A stretch of DNA of 64,000 nt, taken from positions 6,526,649-6,590,648 of the forward strand of contig OX578142.1 in assembly GCA_951213105.1 (NCBI GenBank), written 5' to 3'. Below the pieces are notes generated by a model, which was given only the letters and a program-made list of their open reading frames with translations, made no database searches and had not been told where the DNA came from. Both the position numbers and the translations under genes were made by a program. This stretch comes from Amaurobius ferox. Taxonomy: Eukaryota; Arthropoda; Arachnida; Araneae; Amaurobiidae. Shown here piece by piece: positions 45,029-57,760 of this stretch; within the stretch, counting starts at the first letter, position 1, and each line of letters begins with the position of its first letter.

Positions 45029-46020
45029 ATGTATGCTGAACGACTGCTTCAACAGCTACATCATGGACATTTCGTTAGTACTACGAAATTGGTAGCCAAT
45101 CTACGTGACAAGACTCGTTATATTGTTCACTATCGCAACCTTCAGCTATACCTATCATTAGGTTTAAGACCCAAGAAAATTCACAAGACCTTAAAATTTA
45201 ATCAGAAGCCTTGGTTGGAGAAATACATCCAATTTAACACAGAAGAAAGAAAGAAGGTCAGGACTAATTTTGAGAAAAACTTTATTAAATTGCTTAATAA
45301 CGCTGTGTTTGAAAAGCGATGGAGAATCTTCGAAATCGAGTGAATATTGAACTAGTGAATTCTTCAAAGCGGCCCCTGAAGATGGTGGCATCCCCAGCTT
45401 ATAGAGCTAGCTGGATTTTTCGTAAAGATCTGTTGGGTGTTAAACATGTAAATAGTTGTATTTTAATGACCTATGTATGACCTTTTGTATTTTAATGACC
45501 TATGTATGACCTTTTGTATTTTAATGGCCTATATGCGTTGGCTTTGCTATCTTGGAGTTATCTAAACTCCTGATGTATGAGTTTCATCATAAACATATTA
45601 AAAGCCAATATGGTGAAAAAGCTTGGTTTCTCTTCACCGATACTGATTCATTGGCTTATGAAATCCAAACTCCTGATATTTATGAAGATATGAACCAGCA
45701 TAAACAACTGTATGATTTTTCTGACTATCCCAATGATCATCCCCTCTTCAAGGACTTCGACCTAAAATGCACTCTATTCTATCATCTGCTGGAGAAAAGA
45801 AAAGAGCTAAAGGTGTTTCTACAACTGTGGTTGCACGGAAAATTGCACACAATGATTATAGACAAAGCCTGTTGAGTGTTAGACCTACCATAGAAAAGCA
45901 GATTAGAATTGATAGCAGCCATCATAAACTATTCACTGTATGCCAGAACAAGTTTGCACCAATTGTTTTCACCCATTGATGACAAAAGATATTTACACGT
46001 AGCATTACAAGTTATGCCTA
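45029..46020 (+). pseudogene. POLB: Family B DNA polymerase palm, fragment F
   Basis: Begins at YAERLLQQLHHGHFVSTTK and continues through YIVHYRNLQLYLSLGLR. The motif B region reads KLLNNAVF, then Glu in place of Gly and a frameshift (about 45,290-45,345). A 30-bp repeat (TGTATTTTAATGACC..., 45,457-45,516) is inserted beside a stop. Motif C is intact as FTDTDSLAYEI (about 45,635-45,665). A deletion removes the segment between DYPNDHPLF and the conserved SILSSAGEKKRAK, and the C-terminal part is frame-shifted (DDKRYLH near 45,978). Non-functional, although the catalytic DTDS is kept. Confidence 0.87.
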
Positions 46021-46799
46021 CGGACACTTTGAAATAAAAAAATAAAAAAATAAAAAAGGAAGAAAGAAAAAGAAGGAGGAAAAAAAACTGTGCCGGTGTA
46101 TCCTATACACCAGGTGGAGGTGGGGCCATATTTATAAAAAATAATATATTTTTCTATCAACATCTAATTTATTAAAGAGACATTACTGCATTTGGATAGA
46201 TGAAAAGAGGTATCTATGATTATTGAGATACACACACCCTCCAATACAGCCAATCACGCGATTTTACTACTTTGAAAACATGTTTTTCTTAGTGTTTTAC
46301 AAGTAAAAAGTGTGTTTTTGAAGAAAATCGCAAAAATGTTAATTTTTTACAAAACCACATTTCGGTAACACTTTTGCAAAAACACACATTTTTTTTATAA
46401 AAAATGCACAAAAGTGTGAAAACCCATGTTATTTCCCATAGAGAAATCAAACAATCTCAAAACGTCAACTTGTTAAAGAAACACACATTTTTGGTGTTTT
46501 TTAACGTTTTTGAAACATTTTGTGAAAAAACGCTAAAAGTGACACACGTTTGAAAATATAAAAAATAAATAAAAAACAACAGCAATATTTTATACGTTCT
46601 AAACTCTACTCTCTTCTGTGACGTCATCTTATGAAACTGTGTTGCCCCACACCGAATTCTGAGGATCCCCATGTCAAAGCATGGGACTTTACCACAGCCA
46701 CCGTTACTGCACCCATTTTCTGGCCTCGGAGGGTTCCCATGTTAAAGTACAGGGTTCCACCGCCACCAAGTGGAGCAAAACTCTGCCTCTCCCCCTACT
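45029..46799 (+). mobile_element. PolB element fragment F (3' part with terminus)
   Basis: Plus-strand 3' third of the element: polymerase palm (45,029-46,020), then the GGTGTATCCTATACACC segment (46,097), the subterminal region, the TGACGTCATCTTATG block (46,619), and the outer end CTCTGCCTCTCCCCCTACT at 46,799. It is followed by ATTGTT and then satellite. Its left edge takes up the reading where copy C2 stops 25.5 kb upstream, in the same orientation. Confidence 0.85.
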
Positions 46800-49700
46800 A
46801 TTGTTAAAAGAAGATTGTAAATATTGGAAAAATCACGAATTTTAAAATTTCTTTGTGGGAAGAACTTAATGTGAAAAGTCTATGTCAGTATGGTGAACAA
46901 TTCTAATGAAAAAACAAAGAACATACTGTTTTGCTGAAGGTGGAAAATTCACGTGGTTTGTGTCGGTGCTTTGCACCGGGTGGATGGAGGCACAAACTGT
47001 GCCCCCATCAGGTCTGTGCTTCATCCAAGTGCAAAGCAAGCCACATACCACATATATTTACCATTTTCTTCAAAACATGATGTTTTTTGTTTTTTCATTT
47101 GAATCACCCTGACATTTGTTTTTTTCATTTGAATCGCCTTGACATTTGTTTTGTTCATTTGAAACATCCTTCCATAGTCTTTTGACATAAAGTTCTTTCC
47201 ACAAAGGAATTTTTAAATTCGTGATTTTTCCAATATTTGCAATCTTATTTTCAGAAATTTTTATTTTAAATTTTTATTTAAAAACTTGATCTTTATTTCA
47301 AAACTGTTTTTCGAGAAATAATTTTTCCCTTTGTTATACACAGATAGAAAAAATATTTTTTTTATGTTTGTGCCCCCATCCACCCGCTGCAAAGCACCGC
47401 CTGAAGCCACGAAATTTTTCCACCTTCTTCAAAATCAATAGCTTATTCTTTTTTCATATGGATTGTTCATCATCTGGACATACACATTTGATATAAAGTT
47501 CTTTCTACAAATGAATATTTAAATTAGTCATTTTTCCAAAATTTTCTTTTCACAATCCTTTTATTTGAAATCTTTTATTTAAAATTCTGCATTTTTAATT
47601 CAAAACTGTTTTTCGTGAAATAGTTTTTTCCTTTGTTATACACAGATAGTAAAACTTTGATATTTTTTTTAGGTTTGTTCCACCATCCACCCTGTGCAAA
47701 GCACCGCCACAAACCACATACATTTTCCACCTTCTTTAAAACACGAAATTTTGCTTTTTTCCCCTTTGAATTGTTTATCATCTTGACGTAACCATTTCAA
47801 ATAAATTTCTTTCCACAAAGGAATTTTAAAATTCGTGATTTCTTCAATATTCACAATCTTTTTTTCACAACCCTTGTATTTTAAATATTCTTTTAAAATT
47901 ATTGATATTTAACTCAAAACTGTTTTTCATGAAATAAGGTTATTTTTTATACACAGATAGAAAAAAATATTTATTTTTTTAGTTTTGTGCTGCATCCACT
48001 CGGGACAAAGCACCGCCACAAACGTTTAAACCTCTTAAATTTTCCACATAACACGAATTTTCCTTGAAAACACGAATTTTATGTTTTTTCATTTAAATTG
48101 TTCATTACCCTGACATAGACTTTAGACATAAATTTCTTTCCACAAAGGAATTTTTAAATTCGTGATTTTTCCAATATTCACAGTTTTTCTTTCACAATCT
48201 TTTTATTTTAAATCTTCTTTTTAAAATTGTTGATTTTTAATTCAAATCTGTTGTTCGTGAAATAGTTTTTTCTTTGTTATACACATATAGAAAAAATATT
48301 TATTTTTTTTGGTTTGTGCCCAATCCTCTAGGTGCAAAGCACTGCCACAAACCACGTAAAGATTGCAATTTCTTCAAAACACATAGTTTTTTTTCATTTG
48401 AATTGTTCATCATATTCATTGTTCAAAACAATCCTTTTATTTTAAATATACCTTTTAAAAATCTTGGTTTTTTCTTCACAACCGTTTTCCTGAAATAGTT
48501 ACACACAGATAGAAGTAAATATTTTTTTCTATCTGTGTATGAAAAACGAAAATAACCTATTTCACAAAAAACAGTTTTAAAAATCAAGAATTTTAAAAAG
48601 AAGATTTGAAATAAAATGATTGCTAAAAAAAGATTGCGAATATTGGAAAAATCACGAAATTAAAAATTCCTTTGTGGAAAGAACTTTATGTCAAATGTCT
48701 AGGTCAGTATGATGAACAATTCAAAAGAAAAAAAAATGTGTGTTCCTATTCCATAAAAACAGATTTGAATTAAAAATGAACAATTTTAAAAACAAGATAT
48801 AAAATAAAAGGATTGTGAAATGAAAATTGTGAATATTGGAAAAATTACGAATTTTAAAATTCCTTTGTAGAAAGAAATTTATGTCAAAAGTCTACGTCAG
48901 GATGATGAAAACTTCACATGAGAAAACAATAAACTATGGATTTTGAAGAAGGTGGAAAATTTACCTGGTTTGTGGAGGTGCTTTGCACAGGATGGATGGT
49001 CGAAAACCCAGACCACCCGACTTACCTTAGGGCACGAGCAGCAATTTGAGTGACCGGACAGGGTGGAAGGTGGAACAAACCTAAAAAAAAAGAAAAATTA
49101 CTATCAGTGTATAACAGAGGAGAAAAAAACTTATTTCACAGAAAACAGTTTTGAGTTAAATATCATGAATTTTAAAAAGAAGATTTAATATAAAAGGATT
49201 GTAAAAAGAAGATTTTGAATATTGGAAAAATCATAAATATAAAAATTCCTCTGTGGAAAGAACTTTATGTCATAAGTCTATGTCAGGATTATGAACAATT
49301 CAAATAAAAAAAAATTCGTGTTTCGAACAAAGTGGAAAATTTACGTGGTTTGTGGCGGTGATTTGGCCCGTTTGGATGGGGGCACAAACCTAAAAAAAAT
49401 AAAATGTTTTTATTATCTGTGTATAACAATTTAAAAAACTATTTCACGATAAACAGTTTGGAAGTAAATATCAAGAAATTTAAAAGAAGATAAATAAAAT
49501 TATTATAGGATATATGATGGGATATATGATGATATAGGATAAATAATAATAAAATGATAAAAGGATTGTGAAAAAAAGATTGCCAATATTGGAAAAATCA
49601 TTAATACAAAAATTCCGTTGTGAAAAGAACTTTATGTCAAAAGTCTATGTCAGGATGATGAACAATTCAAATAAAAAAAAACAAAAAATTTCGTATTTTA

Positions 49701-52700
49701 AACAAAGTGGAAAATTTACGTAGTTTGGACCGTTTGGATGGGAGCACAAACTTAAGGAAATAAATATTTCTTTCTATCTGTGTATAAAGAAAAAACCTAC
49801 TTCACGAAAAGCAGTTTTAAATTAAAAATCAAGAGTTTTAAAAAGAAGATTTAAAATAAATGCATTGTGAATTCGAGATTTAAAATAAACGGATTGTGAA
49901 AAGAAAATTTAAAGTAAAAGGATTGTGGAAAGAAAATTGTGAATATTGGGAAAAATCAAGAATTTAAAAATTCCTTTGTGGAAAGAAATTTATATTAAAA
50001 GTGTATATCAGGATGATGAGCAATTCATATGGAAAAAAACTTTGTGTTTTGAAGAAGGTGGAATTTTTACATAGTTTTTGGCGGTGCTTTGCACCGGGAG
50101 GATGAGGGGCCCAAACCATTAACAAACAAATATTTTTTTCTATCTGCGTATAATAAAGGATAAAACCAATTTTACAAAAAAAGTTTGAAATAAAAATCAA
50201 GAATTTTAAAAAGAAAATATAAATAAAAGTACTGTGAAAAGAAGATTGTGAATTTTGGAAAAATCACGAAGTCAAAAATTCTTTTGTGGAAAGAACTTTA
50301 TGTCAAAAGTCTATGTCAGAATGATGAACAATTCAAATAAAAAAAATTGTGTTTTAAACAAGGTGGAAAATTCACGTGGTTTGTGGAGGTGCTTTGTATC
50401 GGGTGGATGGTGGCACAAACCTAAAAAAATAAATTTTTTTACTATCTGTGTATAACAAATTAAAGAACTTTTTCACGAAAAACAGTTTTGAAATGAAAAT
50501 CAAGAATTTTAAACAAAAAATTTAAACAGAATTTTAAACAGAAAATTCCTTTGTGGAAACAACGTTATATCAAATGTCTATGTCAGGATGATGAACAATT
50601 CAAATGAAAAAATAATAAACTATTGGTTTTAAAAAAGGTGGAAAATTTACGTGGTTTCTGGCGGTGATTGGCACAAGGTGGATGGGGGCACAAACCTAAA
50701 AAATGTAATTATTTTTTCTATCTGTGCATAACAAAGAAAAATATCCTATTTCACAAAAAACAGATTTGATTGCAGAAATTTAAATGCAGAAATTTAAATA
50801 AAAATTTAAATTAAAAGGAATGCGAAAAGAAGGTTTTAAATATTGCAAAAATCACGAATTCGTTCTTAGAAAGTTCTTTATGTCAACTTTCTATGTTAGG
50901 ATGATGAAAAATTCAAATGAAAAAAGGATAAACGATGAGTTTTGAAGAAGGTGGAGAATTTACGTAGTTTATGGCGGTGTTTTGCACCGGATGGATGGAG
51001 TCATAAACCTAAAAAAAATTAAATGTTTTTATTATCTGTGTATAACAATTTAAAATACTATTTCATGATAAAGAGTTTTGTAATAAAAATCAAGAATATT
51101 AAAAGGTAGATTTAAAATAAAAGTATTGTGAAAATAGGATTGTGAATATTTGAAAAATCACGCATATAAAAATTCCTATGTGGAAAGAAATTTATATCAA
51201 AAGTCTATGTCAGGATGATGCACAATTCAAATAGAAAAAAGACAAAAAAGATGGAAAATTTACGTAGTTTGTGGCAGTTTGTGGAATGTGCATAACAAAA
51301 TAAAATCTATTTCACGAAAAAGAATTTTGAAATAAAAATCAACAATTTTTAAAAGAAGATTTAAAGTTAAAGGATGGTGAAAAGAAGATTATGAATATTG
51401 GAAAGATAACGAATTTAAAAATGCCTTTGTGGAAAAAATTTATGTCAAATGTCTATGTCAGGCTGATGAACAATTCAAATGAAAAAACAAAGAAGTTCGT
51501 GTTTTGAAGAAGGTGGAATTTTTACGTAGTTTGTGGCAGTGCTTTGCACCAGGAGGATGAGGGCACAAGCCAATAAAAATAAATATTTTTTTTATCTCTG
51601 TATAACAAAGGAATAAACACATTTCACAAAAAAAATTTTAAATTAAATATCAAGAATTTTAAACAGAAGATTTAAAAAGATTGTAAAAAGACGATTGAAA
51701 ATATTGGAAAAATCACGAATTTAAATATTCCTTTGTGGAAAGAACTTTATGTGAAATGTGTATGTCATTATGATGACCAATTCAAATGAAAAATCCAAAA
51801 ACTATGTGTTTTGAAGAAATTGAAATTTTGACGTAGTTCGTGGCAGTGCTTTGCACCGGGAGGATGAGGACACAAACCAATAAAAAATAAATATTTTTTT
51901 ATCTGTGTATAACAAAGGAATAAACCTATTTCACAAAAAAGTTTTGAATTAAAAATCAAGAATTTTAAATAGAAGATTTAAAATAAATGATTGTGAAAAG
52001 ACGATTGTAAGTATTGGAAAAACCACGTATACAAAAATTCCACTGTGGAAAGAAATTTATGTCAACATCTATGTCAGGATGATGCAGACAATGCAAATAA
52101 AAAACTAAAATCTTTGTGTTTTGAAGAAGGTGGAAAATTTACGTTATTTGTGACAATGCAATGCACCGGTTAGTTGGGGGCACAAACATATAAAAATAAT
52201 TAATTTTTCTATATGTGTGTAAAAAAGGAAAATCTATTTCACGACCAAACAAATTTAAATTAAATATCAACAATTTTAAAAAGAAGATTTAAAGTAAAAG
52301 GATTGTGAAAAGAAGATTTAAGATAAACGGATTGTGAAAAGAAGATTTAAAATAAAAGGATTGTGAAAAGAAGATTGTGAATATTGGAAATATCACGAAT
52401 ATAAAAATTCCTTTGCAGAAAGAAATTTATGTCAAATGTCTATGTTAGGATGATGGACAATTTAAATGGAAAAAGAATGAAATATGTGTTTTGAAGAAGG
52501 TGGAAAATTTACCTGGTTTGTGGTGGTGCTTTGCACCGGGAGGATGGGGGCAAAAACCTATAAAAAACAAATATGTTTTCTATCTGCGTAAAGCAATTTA
52601 CAATACCTATTTCGCAAAAAAAGGTTTGAAATAAATATCAAGAAATTTAAATAAATGATATAAATAAAAGTATTATGAAAAGAAGATTTTGAATATTGGA

Positions 52701-53293
52701 GAAACCACGAATTTTAAAAGCCCTTTGTGGAAAGAACTTTATGTCAAAAGTCTGAGTCAGGATGATGAAAAATTCAAATGAAAAAAAAAATTTCGTGTTT
52801 TAAAGAAGGTGGAAAATTTAACTGTTTTCTGGCGGTGTTTTGCACCGGGAGGATGGGGAGCACAAACCTAAAAAATATTTTTTTTTCTATCTGCGTATAA
52901 CAAAGGACAAAATCCTATTTCGCAAAAAACAGTTTTGAATTATACATGCAGAATTTTAAATAAAGATTTAAAGTAAAAGGTTTGTGAAAAGAAGGTTTTA
53001 AATATTGGAAATATCACGAATTTCAAAATTCCTTTGTAGAAAAATTATTTTATGTCAAATGTCTATGTCGGGATGATGAACAATTCAAATGAAAAAAGAA
53101 TAAACTATGGGTTTTGAAGAAGGTGAAGAATTTACGTAGTTTCTGGAGGTGCTTTGCAGCGGGTGGATGGGGGCAAAAGCCTAAGATAAATAAATATTTT
53201 TTTCTATCTGTGTATAACAAAAGAAAACAATTTCACGAAAAACAGTTTTGAGTTAAAATCAAAAAATTTAAATAGAAGATTTAAAATTAAATG
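46800..53293. repeat. Satellite array 3, about 21 units with an inverted block
   Basis: Same unit as arrays 1 and 2. Units at 46,800-46,998 and 48,516-53,293 run on the plus strand. Units at about 46,999-48,515 run on the minus strand (GTTTGTGCCCCCATCCACCC at 47,370). The left switch falls inside GGCACAAACTGTGCCCCCAT; the right one falls between two inverted CTATCTGTGTA boxes. Short local expansions of GATTTAAAATAAAAGGATTG occur near 49,850-49,930 and three times in a row at 52,286-52,380. A 57-bp insertion interrupts the unit at 49,001. Confidence 0.94.
49001..49057 (-). mobile_element. 57-bp micro-insertion in the satellite
   Basis: Flanked by an imperfect 14-bp duplication (ACAGGATGGATGGT at 48,987-49,000; ACAGGGTGGAAGGT at 49,058-49,071). 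The sequence, starting CGAAAACCCAGACCACCCGA, aligns end to end with the reverse complement of the insertion at 21,299-21,358, and its first part with that at 18,135-18,188. Confidence 0.8.
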
Positions 53294-53299
53294 ATTGTG

Positions 53300-53985
53300 A
53301 GTAGGGGGATAGGCAGACTTCTGCGCCACCTGGTGGCGGGGGAACCCTATACTTTAATATGGGATTCCCTCCGGGGCCAGAAAATGAGTGCATCAACGGT
53401 GGTGGTGGTAAAGTTTCATGCCTCAGCATGGCGGTCCTCAGAAGTGTCGGAGTGAGGCGACACAGTTCCATAAGATGACGACGTCACAGAAGTTAGAACA
53501 CGTAGCGTTTTTCCACAAAATGTTTCAAAAACGTTAAAAAACAACAACAATGTGTGTTTTTTAACAAGTCGAGATTTTGAGATTGTTTGATTTCTCTATG
53601 GGAAATAACTTGGGTAACAATTGCAAAAGTGTTACCTAAATGTGGTTTGGGAAAAAATTAACCTTTTTGGCGATTTTTTTCAAAAACACACTTTTTACTT
53701 GTAAAAAAACTAAGAAAAACATGTTTTCAAAGTAGTAGAATCGCGTGAATTGGGTCTATTGGAGGGTGTGTGTGTTTTCCCCATCATAGATGCCTGTTGT
53801 CAACTATCCAAATGCAGTAATGTCTCTTTAATAAATTAGATGCTGTTAGAAAAATATATAATTCTTTTAAATTTGGGCCCACCTCCACCTGGTGTATAGG
53901 ATACACAGCCACAATCTCTATTTTTTTCTTCTTTTTTTTCTTTCTTCCCCTTTTTTTAAAGTGTCCGTAGGCATAACTTAGAATG
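53300..53985 (-). mobile_element. 3' terminal region of PolB copy D
   Basis: Terminal motif, TGGTGGCGGGGGAACCC block, GACGACGTCACAGAAG block (about 53,478), the ACAAAATGTTTCAAAAACG motif, one copy of the subterminal repeat, and GGTGTATAGGATACAC just past the polymerase C-terminus. Same order as in A, E and F. Confidence 0.8.
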
Positions 53986-56900
53986 CCGTCTTCGTGTAAA
54001 TATCTTTTTTCATCAATGGGTGACAAAGCCACCTTAGCAGTGAATAGTTTATGATGGCTGCTATCAATTCTAATCTGCTCTTCCATGGTAGGTATAACTC
54101 TCAACAGGCATTGTCTATAATCATTGTGTGCAATTTTCCGTGCTACCACATGCGTAGAAACACTTTTAGCTCTTTTTTTTTCTCCAGCAGATGATAGAAT
54201 AGAGTACATTTTAGGTCTAAATCCTATAAACTCTTGAATGGGAGTTGAATTCAGTTCATCTTTAAAATATCCAATACGTTTTTTATTGTCTTCACTGAAG
54301 AGGGTATGATCCGTGGGATAGTCAGAAAAATCATGCAGTTGTTTATGCTGGTTCATATCTTCATAAATATCAGGAGTTTGGATTCTATAAGCCAATGAAT
54401 AAGTATCGGAGAAGAGAAGCGAAGCTTTTTCACCATATTGGCTTTTAATATGTTTATAATGAAACTCATACATCAGGAGTTTAGATATCTCCAAGATAGC
54501 AAAGCCAAAGTATATCGGTCGATTCATTAAAATACAACTCTTTACACGTTCAACACCCACCAGATCTTCACTAAAAATCCTGCTAGCTCTATAAGCTATT
54601 GATTCCACCATCTTCAGGACCCGCTTTGAAGAATTCATTAGTTCAATATTCACTCGAATTCGAAGATTCTCCATCGTTTTTCCAAAGACAGCGTTATTAA
54701 GCAATTTAAAAAAGTATTTCTCAAAATTAGTCTTCGCCTTCTTTCTTTCTTCTGTGTTAAATTGGATGTATATCTCCAACCAAGGCTTCTGATTAAATTT
54801 AAAGGCCTTGTGAATTTTCTTGAGTCTAAAACATAATGATAGGTACAGTTGAAGGTTGCGATAGTGAACAATATAATATTTCTTGTCAGGTAGATTGGGT
54901 ACCAATTTCGTAGTACTAACGAAATGTCCATGATGTAACTGTTGAACCCATCGTTCAGCATAGGGGGAGGGCATTACTCGTTCAATTTTCACTCTTTCAG
55001 GGGATTGAGGGTATTCATTATGATAATCATGTAAGGATTCATGTTACTCCAGATCCACTTCAAATATATACCCCTCTTGGGCATTATCCTTTAGGCTCAT
55101 TATCCAGGATTCATTCTAATTTTCTGTAGATATCCACTCAATACCACCATAGGGCACTGGATCAGACATGGCCCAAACATATAAGCATCAAGATAGATAA
55201 TGTGCTTATCGGGCTTAGTAGAATCGTAATTTTTCAAATAACGATTATTAGCCTCGGATCTACGCTGGCTAATCATACATATACCACCTCGAATCCCACG
55301 TTCGAAAGCCAGTCATAGCTCATCGGCTCATAGTAGTACATCTATTTTCACATAGAGGACTTGGTATTCTCCCAAGTTCATTATATTAAAGGTATCCATA
55401 CAGTTTGGGCATGCCTATAATCTTCAGTCTTAATATCTTCCCCTTTAATATCATTATAAAATGCAGAAGGGGGAGGGAGTACATCTTCATTAAATTTTTG
55501 GAAGGTGGTCATATTGCTGTAGGCATACACTCCCTTTCTAATAAGATCATTCTGTTGCATTGTATCAGGGAAATGTTCTCTTAGAATATGAAATTCACTC
55601 AAGTCTAAATAAGAAACTAACTTTTCTAGGGAAGCATTCAGAACTTCTAGGCTGTCAATAAATTGTAAACAAACACGGGGCCCCTCTTTCTTTGAAATCT
55701 TAAAAGATATGTATTTTTCAAAATTTTTGGCAATCAATGTTATGGTCTTGCAATTTTCTCAGCATAATGTGGTGGGCATCATAAATCTTAAGATTATGAA
55801 ACACTACAGGAATATTAATAGATTGCCTATAGTTAAGATTACAGGCATTATGCAGGGCACCTATATAGGCTCCAGTCACATGATTGTGATCACGCACACG
55901 ATCTGTTTTCAGTTCCCGGTGGCACTCGTTACAATGGGTAGCTCTTTCAAAGTCAATTTCATTCTCCTTAGTCATTTGCAGTGGTTTAACATAACGTAAT
56001 TTCTCTCCAAGATGCTCTTTCTCCATTATCAAGTTGTTAAGGAAATGATTCACAGGATCGATACCTCAATACACCATAGCTTGTTTTAGGCATTTTCCTT
56101 CAGTCCCTATGATATCATAGGCATATCCAAACAGTTCAAGAATCGCTAGTCTATGCCTGTAAGATCGAGGGTTTAGTAGTGTCTTCTTTAACGATCAGGG
56201 CTTCAAAGTGAGCATAAATGATAAAAGAGATGGAATGCTGATACTGTTTGTTCGTGAATTGAAGATATTTCTGATTTTCCGAAGGCACTTTAATGCGCTG
56301 GGGGTGCATGCTCTTAGCAATACTGAGCATGATCCTGTAAAAGATCGTCTCTAAGGTAACCATGTACGCATCTATAACATACATATTTGGCTCCATTGTG
56401 TTTAGTTGTATCTCCCAACAGGCGTGACATATTCCTAATCAGTGTATAGTGATGTTTATCTTCATCACTAATCAGCAGTAAATTAACGCAGTCGTCATCT
56501 TCATGTTTGGATATATGCAAAGGAAAAATGTCTTTATCTACATATCCATACACATTTATCCGTATATTGTTCAATTTTTCAATCTGGGGAATTTTCACAA
56601 CTGAGATAGGATATTGAATATCTTCAAGTTTAATGTCATTCTCAAAACTTTGATAATGTATCACTCGATAAGGCTGATCTTCACGAGATATAGAGTATTT
56701 GTGAGCGCGTAGGCACCACACCAGATATTGCTGGTCTTCATTTCAAATATTTAGTAAAGATTTCTTGACTACAAGTTTTGTTGGCAAGGGTGTATAGCTA
56801 GAAGTTGCAAGAGGCTTATACTTTGCACAGAAAACATCTATCTTTCGCATCTTTTATAAAGTCTATCCAGAGCCTCGGCTGACAAATTCTTCGAATAACT

Positions 56901-57481
56901 TCAAGATTTTATAACAATATTCTCTGACATTGTCGGGAGGTGTCATCACGAAGTTCTGTCACAACATCTGTTCAAAAATATGAGCTGGATACCTCTTGGC
57001 CATTGGCAATGTCACGAATGAATTGTACATCCGCAATAAGATACCACTTTATTGATCTATATTCACCAGGTTCATCTTTTAATATCTTCAATAGCTGAAG
57101 GCGAACCTCATCAAAACATAGAATAAGATTCCCCTCTAAACTTTCAGTGGGTTCCTGAGTGTGTACAGAGAATATATCTAAACCCTTCTTCGTTGAAATC
57201 TTGGGACTTTAATAGAAGTTGAGGCTAAAGCAGGATGTGTGCTAAAGTGTCAGATGGCGCTTCAGGCTATCCCGTCTGGTAAACCGTATAGAACACTGGG
57301 AACACTTAAACACTTGAACGGGGGAATGCATATTCGCATGCCTAGTCAAGTCTTCCTTACGAGTAAATGCATGTTCGCACATTTTACATCGATAATTCAA
57401 GGCATCATCATCAGAATGAAACTTCATATGTCTTGCTATGGCATCCTTTCTAGAAAAGTGCTTATCACAGGTAATACACAC
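53986..57481 (-). pseudogene. POLB: Zinc-finger/PolB gene, copy D, exon 2
   Basis: The most complete polymerase exon here. It starts at the acceptor (57,481) with three C2H2 fingers (VCITCDKHF, YRCKMCEHAF, FKCSQCSIRF). A deletion near 57,236 removes finger 4 and part of the linker. The linker codon that is TGA in A and C1 is TTA here. Next come the N-terminal region with small shifts (56,750-57,120), a frame at 56,314-56,721, exonuclease I altered to AHFEAL (Asp lost, about 56,210), the HNH insert VRDHNHVTGAYIGALHNACN (about 55,840-55,905), exonuclease II FHNLKIYDAHHIM and exonuclease III. Motif A is damaged by a deletion (about 55,180). A long intact frame from about 54,992 down covers motif B KLLNNAVFGKTMENLR and motif C as SDTYSLAYRI, where the second catalytic Asp is Tyr. 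The normal C-terminus DEKRYLHEDGILSYAYGHF ends near 53,990. Not functional. Confidence 0.9.
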
Positions 57482-57760
57482 CTGCAAAGGATAAAAAAAT
57501 ACAAGACTTTAGTATAAACACGCCATTTTCAGTAACAATGTAATACATTGTAATCACTTATATAAAGTAATCGCGAATCCATTATACTAATCCTATTATA
57601 AATAACAAAATTATCAAGTTGAAGAATATATCCTGATACTAAAACCTCACCATAGTTAATTAAATTCATAAAAATATTAATAAATAAAGTTGTTACACAT
57701 CATAAAAATACAAAGTTTAATAAAATGGGAGAATAAACTGACATTAAAACAAGTACTTAC
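57482..57760 (-). other. Spliceosomal intron of PolB copy D
   Basis: 279 bp. Donor ACAT|GTAAGT (57,760-57,755); acceptor TATCCTTTGCAG|GTGTG. Same place and phase as in A and C1. Confidence 0.86.
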
